Of a stretch of DNA of 64,000 bases, positions 22,692 through 34,600 are shown piece after piece. Location of the stretch: positions 9,550,501 through 9,614,500 of the forward strand of contig NC_061456.1 of the NCBI RefSeq assembly GCF_022581195.2, in the 5' to 3' direction. Position 1 is the first letter of the stretch, and the number at the start of each line of letters is the position of its first letter. A program made the position numbers and the translations under genes. The stretch is from Helicoverpa zea. Taxonomy: Eukaryota > Arthropoda > Insecta > Lepidoptera > Noctuidae. The notes below the pieces were generated by a model. It saw only the letters and a program-made list of their open reading frames with translations. It did not search any database and was not told the origin of the DNA.

Positions 22692-25600
22692 CTGTGTGTT
22701 TAGAATATGGTTACACGCCGTCCGAAATAACGTGTGAAGCCAGAAAATTTTGCTATGGATCAAAGTGAATTTTGACCTGACCTTGGTTTTAAACATGGTG
22801 CTAATTCGGAAAGATCAAAGACTGACGATGTTAAATCTTCGTATAGATCAAAACCCATGTTTCGGGGATGTTTGGGGAGCACGCCGAATTTAATACCTCA
22901 GGTTTTTATCTATGGAGACCATACTGGAATCTGTTACTAATTTAGAGAAAGTAAACCCAAAACTATCAATCTTGGAGTTGGCAATATAGCAGGGCCGTCA
23001 TACTTAATCAAATATTTGATTATGATCCACAGCTTCATAAATCGCTGCAACACCCGCGTACTCTCCACTAATCATTTAACGGTCACATTTGTGTCACCGT
23101 TACGAGCGGTCACCAACCCGCGTGAACTACTTCGATGCATAGCGCCGATACAGTTTAAAATTATATTTACATGCATATGTAAATATGCTAATCATCTTCA
23201 AAGGACATTGTTCCGGCTCCATACATGTTCTGCCTAAGAACCGTTCGAATGGAAAGTGACTTCTATAAACTCTTAAAATTATATGGAATCCTATGAAATA
23301 AGTTTTCACGAACGGACACTTCAGGAAACTAAAATAATTACGAAAAAAGTTAATATTTTGAGGTTATAAATAAAAAATAACCAAGCTTGCGTGAAATATC
23401 AGAGTAGTATTATCAAACTACACTATACAAAAAATCAACAATACTATGTACAGCTCTATATGTTCTCTTCTAGATCTAGGAAAAGACTACTCTACTAGAT
23501 ACTAGGAAAAGAGATAGTAAATAGTCAAGTTTAAGATAATTCTTTGACAATGATCATTTTATAAAGTTGCATTTTCTGTCTGTCCCTTTGAATGCTTTAG
23601 ATCTTTAAAACTACGCAATGGATTTGGGTGCGATTTTTTTTAATAGATAGAGTAGGTCAAGAGGAAGGTTTACACCAAGGTTTTACATTGCCACCGTGCG
23701 AAGACGGGGCGTGTGACTAGTTTTCATAAATGCTTAGAATTTTTATGAAAAACAACTACCTAAACGCTTTTGCTTTCAACGTTACGTTTCTTAATATATA
23801 GTGAATCCACTTTGGATTTGTGATAAAACGCATAAGTTTCCAAAATGGAAGAGTTCCATTCACCACAATTCATAAAATATCGATATTAGATCGATGGAGA
23901 ATTATTTATTTAAATGATTGTTACTACTTTTATATTAGACAGTTACCTAGCTATCTACATGCCATAAGGCGGGAATCGAACCCGCGGTCTATTACCAAGA
24001 AGGCACAGACCATACTAAAAATGTCATTACCACACAAAATAATTTAACAGTTAAAGTAAGGTTTACCAATAACAATGAAAGAGGTTTTCGAGGATGTGCA
24101 ATAAAAACAATATTTATATTCAATTAAAGGTTTTTAATCATCAATATTTCTCAATAATATATCTAAGAACTGAGCTTTGGTATCTCGCCCAGCTTAAATA
24201 CCAGATAATAGTCATTATGTGGGCACAACAGCCCACTGTTCTACGCCCAACGATACAATTGCAACAGTATGCCTGATGGTAGGAGCTTCTTACAAAGTAC
24301 ACAATTGCGTCCAACAGTGCATTGCATCTTATTATGCTCGACTGCTTCAGACCAACACGTCGTACATATAAGGTCATGAGCTTCAACCTGTAATAATAAA
24401 TACAAAAAATCATTAGTAAATAACAAGTAACTAGCAATTGTGGCAATTGATTTGAAAACCGAGAAATTGTGTGCTTATGAAAACATAAGTAGGTAGTAAC
24501 ATTCTTATCAAAATTATAAAAACACTTTCGTAGACCACTTACCATACGGGGAACAGTCCATTGTTGTATGCAACGAAGTATATCTTCGTTTTCTAATACC
24601 AAAGAACCTCCAGCAGATCCACAATTTATACAATATACTATATTCTGCATCCATTGTTGTAATTATAATATAACTAAATTCGATCACAGACAGAGCAATA
24701 TCCGAAAATGCTAGTAAAATCCAGTTCTTTACACAAAGCCGAGTCTACCAAGTACGCAATCTAATCGGAGTCCGTAATCAAGCCAAAGTTGTTAGAATAA
24801 AACCATGAAACGCATAGAAAATCACAAAAGAAACGATAGTCGCAAAGCAATCAAACCAATCAAACTGACTTCTAGCAAACTGACTGAAGTACACCAGTGT
24901 TGCCAATTACGAAAACTATAATCCTACTCGAATGCCAAGCTAGAAATTCGCGATTCGCTCAAAACCATCTTAAAACATTATACAGAATACTAGCTTTTTT
25001 CTAGCTAGTCAGTTTAGGTATTTAAATGAATAAAGTGTTACCAACTAATTTTAATAACCGACTTCGGAAAGTAGGTTCTCAATTCGATCCGTATTTACCG
25101 AAATCCCGAAAACTTCCGAAACTGGCAGCACTGGCTGACGGAAACATTTTATAAGGCATCAATAATTGTGACCCTACTTTTTATTTGGAATTTATTTATT
25201 TGAAGTGTCCGTGGAATACTAAAATATGTTTCAAACAATATAAAAATAAATAAAAATTATAGTATAATTTATATTCACATCGGTTCTTAGGCCAAAATTG
25301 AACAATGTCCTTTCCGGATTATAGTAATATGCAATTTTACACGGTGTAGTGCCGTTTTCTCTCAAAGAGAGACATAAATAACAATAAAAATAGATTTGAT
25401 ATTTTAATAGTTGCGGTTCACAGTGACATCGACCACAGAGTCTACCATTACTCAATAATGTGCTATAATATTCAAGGTTCATCATTTTTATGACAGCCTA
25501 CTATTGTTACAGTAGGGATATAATTACCTAAATCCTTTGGACTCTCTTCTGAGGGGTTTCACGTCTCCGTTGGGCTTGCTAGGCTTGGACTCCTTGGTAT

Positions 25601-28600
25601 CGATATCGATAAGCGGCGCCTGCGCAATCTGCGGTATTTGCTGAGGCGCGGGAGTCGGCGCTAGAGGTGACTCGCCCGCTAAATATAAACATTTTTAGTT
25701 TAGACTAATGAAAAATAATTTCTAAATATATATAGAATAAACAAATGTAACAAGTCGAACCATTGAAAATCTGATATAAACTCACCAACACAATTTTTTT
25801 CTGTCTAAAGAATACAAACACAAAAATTATTATAATGACTAGTTCTGCATTTATTTCTACTTATAAAATAATGTATAATAAATAATAATCTAAATACCTG
25901 TGTCAGAGGGCAGATTATCGCAGGGCGCCTCAGCAAGAGGTTCGTCAGAGGAGGGAGCTTCCAGTTCCACGGGTCTGTATGCGCCCTTAGTGCGCCAGTC
26001 CTATAACAAATCACTACACTTAGGGCGATACCATAAATCCTGATTATGATTTCACCGATTAATACAGTAATTAATATAATTTACGGCTAGAAGTGTGTGA
26101 TATGAATATGAATTTATGCAAGATAGTGTCACTGGCGATGCTCCAGTAGATTCTAGTCTGACTAGCCAAGGCCTACGAGTAAACACAGGACCAACAAGAT
26201 GCTGTTACTACCGACAAACCAGACGACTTACTTACCAAGGTTTCCGAGTTTTCAACATTACTGTCTAATTAGAAGTAATGAAATTTACACAAAATCTTGC
26301 TGTCAAAATGCACCTTTGCCAATTCCGCGTTAAATCTTGCCAAAGGAAAATTTTGCGGATACAAAACGCGTAATAATTTAACGGATATTAAATTAATAAA
26401 TAATTATTTATATTAATATGCATTTCATACCGTTTGCTTCAAGCCTATTTGTTTGTTATCAAATAATTGTGTATTTCTAAAGACAGCCATTTCTGCACCC
26501 GCAATATTGTTTTTTGTAGGGAGGGGCAAAATTATTCGCCGCGACTCTGTAAACATTAGACCAGCAACTTTCAAACCTCCGCAATTTTCTAGTGTAAAAC
26601 ATTGGTTGGTTGGATGCACCGGTTGGTCTGATTGTATTATACGGCTAAAATAGAAAGAGTGGCAAGTTAGTAGTGCATGTATGGCCGCGGTGTGTACCTG
26701 CGGCTTGCGCTTCTTCTTGAGCGCGTTGGGTCGCGCATGCACGGGCGTGGAGGCGGCCGAGTCGCCCGACGACGCCTCGCGCGCCGCCCGCGCCGTCCGC
26801 GCGCTGCCCGACCACTACGCAACACCGTTACCATACGAACTTTATACCAATGCATTTTTTAATATACTTATATATGTATTTGTAGATGTAAAAAAAGTAC
26901 TAAATCTAGGAACAATGGACGTTCCATCACGAAACTAGGAACCAATATAACTTATAATCTAAGTAACTTGATGTGTTCGATAAGTAACTGATGGCCCTTT
27001 AAAATGATGTGTCAATTTCAAAGATGAAACCTAATTTGTGTGGACGGAAAATGGATGGAACGTATTAAAAGGATGTTTTGATTCTCTTAGGTAAAATTGA
27101 CGCCATATTTTACAAGGTAAATTATAAATGTAACTTTTTAACTCGATTAATGAATCTGAAGTTTTTATGGGATAGAATGAATGAGATACTACGGCAATAT
27201 GAGAAAGGATACACCTGGAACAAAATAATACCTATAGATAATATTAAATAGTATTATTACCTCAAGCCTGGCCTCAATCTTGATGGAGTCATCGTCCATA
27301 TCCAGTATGTTCAGGTTGTTGTTAATGTTGTTGTAGTCGGGATAGTTGGCAGGCGGCGGCGGCGCCACGCGGTACGGCTCCGACTCGCACTCGCTGCCCG
27401 AACCCGCTTCTGATGTGCGTCTGTATACAACAGTATAAGGATATCTTAAGTAAGACATGTAATTTAGTAGAAATAACTTAAAAAATAGGAAATAAAGTCC
27501 TATGAGAACGATTTGTGGGATATAAGTCTATTTATGACATGATATACCGTTGTGGTCTTATTGGTTTACTTAATTGATGATGGAATTGTTTCTGAACCAT
27601 TTTCGCAATTACCAACGTAAACTATATTTTCTGAAGTTAGAATGTGATGATTTGCTTTTCGTTAGATATATCAGATATGAAGGAAGAATGACTTGCGAAA
27701 ACAGTTCACTGTTTACAACCTAAGATAAGTCGATTTATAGCATAATAAAGACGAAGCCAGAGCTTCCTTCAGATGTTTTAAATATGTCACAAATATCGAA
27801 TGCCAAAGAGGTAGTCGTATTAAATTCGTGTCCTATGTGACGGGCGCCATTTTTTGGGCACCGTTCCAGGATTTCACGTGAGAAATGTAAGATGAAAAAC
27901 AATCACAGTTTTTCATTATTATGGTGGGTCCACACAATACAGACAAGTTTGAGGACAGTTATTAGCACGAGTTTGTGCTAATAACAGTACGAAAGAGTCT
28001 GAGTAAAAATCTAACATGGAAAGTAAAGTCTGTGTAAAAATCTGAAGTCCGAATGAAAATATGACAAGATGTTGTGTTAGAGAATTTTCCTATCCTTTTC
28101 CTATTTGTATTTTTTTTTAATTTTCTTTTACAGTTGTCTGTGTAGCATGTAATTAGAGTGACGTCATACGTCACCAAGAATGGCGTCAAGTGTCGGTTAC
28201 AAGAGCCGCTATCGACGAGTGTCGGCAGGCGACGTGTCAAACTTGTTACGTTGCCAAAAATATAGGCGGACAACTGTTCAACATAGCTACTAAATGATTA
28301 TTATCAGTGGGCGCTTTTAGTGTTGTTTCTAATCTGTAATGTTTCTCGTGGACACGCTGTATTTTATTGCAAACTTCAGAGTATTTGTTTTAAATATTTA
28401 GTTCTCATTAGTTATGAGAACTGCAGATTTCTTCTGTGAGGTACTTTAAACATAAGTAACGATTTACCGGACCTGTGACTTCCTCATTTATTGCAAAGGA
28501 CAATGGGCACAAATATATGGGACCTGGTATACCCCACCAATAGGAATGTCATATATATCATTGGATAGGCCTTTTTATGTAGGACAAGATTTACTATGAC

Positions 28601-31600
28601 AGCTTTGCTGAAATGTTTGTCCGTTCTGAGATATAGATCAAAAACTGTGCTAAAGTTAGAACTAAGTAATGTATTGATACCTCAAGTTTTTAAAGGAAAA
28701 TCTAAGTACTAATAACTTTAAGTCTTGTAAGTACTACTGTGCCCGTTAGGATCCATAATTGTTACTATTATGTAGCATTTCAACCTTTTATTGTACCAAC
28801 TGGATGTTGGGCGTAGTGAGAAACCGCACCAATAGGAAAGTCATACATATCATTGGATAGGTCTTTTTAACTGGTACAACATTTACTATGACAGCTTTGT
28901 TCTATTGTTTGTCCGTTCTGAGATATAGATAACAAACAATCTTAAAACTGATGCTAATCAATACTGTAATCTGATTTTCTTTCATATACAAGACTTACAC
29001 TTAGTAGTTCTTAGATTTTCCTTTAAAAACTTGAGTTATCAATAGATTACTTAGTTCTAACTTTTGCACAGTTTTTGATCTATATCTCAGAACGGACAAA
29101 CATTTCAGCAAAGCTGTCATAGTAAATATTGTTCTACATAAAAAGGCCTATCCAATGATATATATGACATTGCTATTGGTGGGGTATACCAATCTGCCCA
29201 TTGTCCTTTGCAACCACAGTCAAAGCACCAGTAATTTAATTTATATTTATTTGGATTCATATTGAACTTTACCGCTAATTTTCTGTGACTAATCACAAAC
29301 TGAGATTTATTGCCCATAAGCAGGAACTAATCCTTTCATCTTACAAGATTCATTGCCTTTTCCCTGAAACTTAGAACTTACCTTGTCGTAACGCTACAAT
29401 TTTATGATATTCCGTTGTGAGCAATATGTTATTGCATTTACTGCATATTTAGTTGTAATGTATTTAACGGTTAGTCCATATGTACAATTAGGAACGCCTA
29501 CTAAAGCGTTCATTGCAATGTGTTCCGGCAGTTTTACGGAGACATATTGATATTAGATTTTGTTTGTGTGACACATGTTTATCAGAGGAAGCCTGAAAGT
29601 GGCGCCAGTGACAGAAAAATGAGAGGTCAGCGTTTGTCGTGGTATGGGCATGTGATGAGACGGTGTGAAACGCATGCTACAAAGAGTGTGCTAAGTATGA
29701 ATGTGGAGGGATGGAGAGGCAGAGGTAGACCGAGGAAAAGATAGATTGATTGCCTGAAAGAGGACATGAAGCAGAAGGGAGTGGATGTAAGTATGACGTC
29801 TGACAGAGAGGAATGGAAGAAAAAGACATGTTGCGCCGACCCCAAATGACTTGGGAACAGGGCAGGAAGATGATGATGACACATGTTTATCATCTTTGGT
29901 TAGTCAATATTAAATACATAAGTGAGTATACATATAGGGGTAGTACATAAGATAGTTTAAAATGGGAGTACGTACGGGTAGTATATGAGGAAGTTCATAA
30001 GGGAGAACATAGAGGAGTTTACAAGGGAAGAATATAATGGAGTGTATAGGGCAAGTAAATAAGGATGTACACGACGTCACAAGTAAATTACGGTGTGCAT
30101 ACACATAGTGCCCACTACGGTAGATCCGCCACTGCGGTGAGTATGAAGGTATTGCTGGGTCGAGGTGATCAGACAGGCCTTCGCTCCATGTATAGATAGT
30201 TCAACTCAGATTTGCGCGCGGCCCTATGTGTGCGTCGGCTTGTAAATATACAACTTTCATTCGTGTGACAGTGACGTCGTCCGAGCATGACGTGTTCTCA
30301 TCGCTTTTTGTTATGGGTACAGTCGTTTACGAAAATGTCTAGTTCTTCACGGAGAAAATGTTTAAGGAGTCAGGTAGCGTTTCAAAAAATGAAACAACAT
30401 TCAAAGCTTTTTATTATTACATTTTACAGTTTTTCATTATTTTCTCATAAGTTTTTTTCAAATTGACGTTGACAGTATCTAAGAAATAAATGAGGTGAAA
30501 TATCTAAGATGAATTAAATACTCCTTACATATTTTCTAGGTCTCGGGGTACGCGGACAATAAATAAAAGTGTGGACTAAGAATGTAAAAAGACGTATAAT
30601 CTAGTATAATAATGTAAACAAAATGTGTGAGGAATTTTAAAAAATAATATTGCTTCGCGTAATGTCGACCAAAATAAGACGGAAATAATGAAACTCATAA
30701 ATGAACGTTTAAGTCATATTGATGAAGGGATGTTGGATAATACTTGTCGACATGTACAAAAGAAAAAAGAAAAATACTATAGACATTTTGACATGGAGAC
30801 AAAATTTATAATTTACCTCGGTGAGAGTAGCGAATCCGAAAATTCATCATTTGATTTTTCAAGTAGCGATTCAGAATCATTATAAATAAATAAACATTAA
30901 ATTACGTAATAACTATTTTTCTTTAAACAGCCGTAACCCCTAAATAACTGTATTTGTACCCGACTGTACCTCTTGTCACGCACACAAAGTCACTGTGTAT
31001 GTACAAGGGTTACCCACACATAAGGCCGCGCGCAAGACTGAGTTGAACTTACTATACACTAACTAGTACTCGGCTGCTTGCGGTTAGATAGCCAACGCCA
31101 ACATAGTAGAGGAAAGACTAGGTAGAAGAGAAAGAACGGGTGGAATTGCTCTTACACCTGTACAGTACGAGAACCAGTGTCGCCAAATTCACACATTTAA
31201 AAATTAAATTCTACATTTCGGTGATTTAATTTGAAAGCAATGGGCGGGTTCCAAGGAAGGCGTGTAAGGGCGGAGCTAGAAACGTTCCTTGTCCCCCGCA
31301 TTTTGGCGCGATATTTTCTTAGGAGTGAGAAAGTTGCGTCGCAACTGCTCAACGGCACTTCCACTCGTTGTCTCTCCACCGCGAGGCAGACGATGTATGG
31401 AAAGAAGTCCCCTCAGGACGCGTAATTAATTGTTGTTCACATACCTGTTGTAGTCAGGCGTACGCGGCGCGGTGGGCGTAGCACCAGAGCCGTCGCCCTC
31501 CGCGCCGAACACAGACCCGTCCTCAGGATACAGCGGGAACCTGACCGAACATAACATTCTTTATCGAATCATATGATGTGTCTAGCCTTAAATTACAAAA

Positions 31601-34600
31601 CTAATCTAATTCGTATAGCCATTTTACAATGGCTTTGGCCGTATCCGTGTAAGCTGGATTTGCTCTTTGTTACACTCTTGTTAAACCACTGGTATACGTG
31701 ATGCACAATGTCAATTTACTATCTTACTTTGGATTAAAACTTTTATTCCTACTAACTCTCAATGAAAATACAAAAGTTCCACATCCGAGTAAATGCCATA
31801 TATAACCAGACATCATCTCCTCTATTCCTACTTGTTCCACTTCAAGTGCGTCACCTATAATTGTCTTCGGAGAGCCTGTCGTCGTCGTCGGTGGCGATGA
31901 ACTGCACGCACAGCGCGCAGTCGCCCTTCACGCTCTGCAGCGCCTGCACGGCTTCCTTGTGACAAGCCTGGAACAAATCATTAGTCAGACTAGTCACTAA
32001 TGGTAATGAGAATGGCGTGTTTGGCAGCTTAGATTTTCCTTTTTTTATAATTTTTGGAGTGAACCAGTTTCTAAGCTATGCATATAAAAGAACAACTTAT
32101 GAATACTGTATATGTCTCATACTAAAGGGTGTGTTGCACATCATTTCACTATAACGATAGCTAAAACATAACCAGCGAATATGATCAATAGGCGGCAATT
32201 TTATGGCTGGTTAGGTATGGTTTGATTGTCGTTATAGTTAAATAGTGCAACTCACTCTTAGCCTTATGATTGGCTAATATTCAGTGATAGTCGTGTATAT
32301 CATATCAGCAGTTACCTGTGTGAGATCAACATCATTGATGGCGAGTATGGCGTCGCCGACGTACAGCTCGCCGGTAAGCGCGGCCGGGCCGCCCGCCTCC
32401 AGCTCCGAGATCAGGATCGGCACGCCGTGCTCGCGACCACCCTGCGGTCAATGAAACATATGTTGTAGAACGGCTGCGAGTCCTAATACATAATATTTTA
32501 TTTCTAAGACTTTTTTTTTTACAAAAAGTACCTAGTTCAAGTTAAAAAAGTAATGCTGTGGGGATCTTGGCTTGGATAACTGTGGCAAATTATATATTTA
32601 GATAGGAGAAGCCCCTATATAACTGCCATAACACGTGGCAGTGGGGCAGTGTAGGCTAAGAAAAAAAATATTGTAATAGACAACTAAAATATTACCTACT
32701 TAAAATCATGGCACACATGACACGGCACGGCAAAGCGCAGCTGCAGCTGGGTTCTTGTTAGGTAGCTGCAAGCTCGCTGTCACCCGGTTTTTTATATTGA
32801 CGTTATAAAATTACGATTTAAGGGTTGGAGCTGCACGGTGCCGTGGCGTTCACGTTTCCCATATACTTTATATTTAAAACTTACAGTAACAGAAATCCCG
32901 AGCCCCAAATGCGGTGACCGTCGCACGCGCACGGTCCGCGCCAGCGCGCAGTCCGGCGCGGCGGGCGCGGCGGCCGGCGCCGGGCGCCCGCAGCCCCGCG
33001 CCGCGCCCGCGCCGCGACACACGCGGACCAATGTCTTGTGGCGCTGTACTAAGATCTCCGCTTCCACCTGTGAATTGATGTAATATAACTTTATTTAATA
33101 GGCAATTCGTTTGTATGTACTTTCTAACTATATCTTGGACACCAGGAGGTCAGACAGGCAGTCGCTCTTTGTAAAGCACTGGTACTCAGCTGAATCCGGT
33201 TAGACTGGAAGCCGACCTCAACATAGTTGGGAAAAGGCACTCATACTATCTTCAGTGTACTTCATAACAGCTGACAGAGCGAAAAACACATTGCGCTGAC
33301 CCCAACTAACTTAAGGCAGAGAAAAAAAACGTTGTCCTAATATTATCACTACTTAATCAGTCTCCGAGAATGTGCTGCTTTTCTTCCCAGCTGCCTATAT
33401 ATTTTTTTATTACTTTTTACCAGACTGTCATGAAAGGTTTTATCTTTACATGGAGACTTTGCTGCATCCAGTTAGACTTTCTTGAAGGAACAATTTTCTT
33501 ATGACTCAAGTTCCACAATAATATAATACGAAATACTCAAATACAATACTCAACGTAGTCACCGATGAGACGAATACATCCACTACAGACAGGATTTCGA
33601 GAAATATGTCGCGACGCACACACAGCGTCTTTGTAACATGCTTACATAGGCGTTAATGTAGCTAATCCTTACTAATTTTATATATTCGAAAGTGAGTATG
33701 TACTCACTTTCGTTGTTTCGCCGTCGCGTTTTTTATATTATCCTTTGTCTTAAAATTATATCTCTAGTCAAAATAAAGATAAGTCGGAGACGGTCCAAAA
33801 TTAAAAACGGCTTAGCCCTGCTCTACTTGTGAGAGAGATAAGGCCAAAATATCAAATGACGAAACAGTAATACCTACAAAATATATATTTCAAATCTTTG
33901 TTTTTGCTGGAGCAGACATAATTAAGAAGTTTGAAGCCGTACTTGAGCCCAGAGTGAATCTCTCAGTTCGGCGCGCATGTCTCTGCCGAGTAGCTGCAAC
34001 TGTTGTATCCTGCCGGCCAGCTCTTTGTCCAAATACTTTGTAGCCAATCTGGAAAATACACATTTTTGATTTATTAAAAAATCCATTTGTACACGACTTA
34101 ATCTTGTAAAGATCTGTAAGATATTAAACTATTTGCCATAAAAGGAATTTATTATAATAAACCTTTGTTGCTCTTAATAGCCACTGGTAAATGTATTTAA
34201 TGTGACTGCAGTTACATTTTAAGTAAAGTGCTTGTAACACTGGACATCTATAAGTTACTATAAGTTCTATAAGACTAAAACTGACTGATACTTTCAGTTG
34301 CCCACTACTAAACTGTTTTATCATACTGTGCCATTCCACGACTCGCTATACACTTCACGTTAAACCATAAAAGCAAGGTAATTGACACTGACCCTGCGGA
34401 CACTCGTAAAGTTGTTGTTGTTGGTTATTCTCCGTTATAGTACCTTTTATTAACATTCAAGGTACCTATAGGACCTATCTGAACATGACCTGTGTAGAAT
34501 GATCTAGTGGATAAGTTATTCTATAGAGCCTGTAGTAATCTACGATAAAGCGCGATCTATGTCACCAAACGAAATGGCACGTACCGGGAACACAACGTTA

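Noticed and set aside
26677..26862. Arg/Ala-rich frames antisense and out of frame to 26698-26814
   Set aside because: Shadows of the G+C-rich GOPC exon, whose phases agree with neighbours only on the minus strand in one frame.
31231..31425. 64-codon frame next to a GOPC exon
   Set aside because: No family features; lies in the intron between GOPC exons 27420 and 31445.
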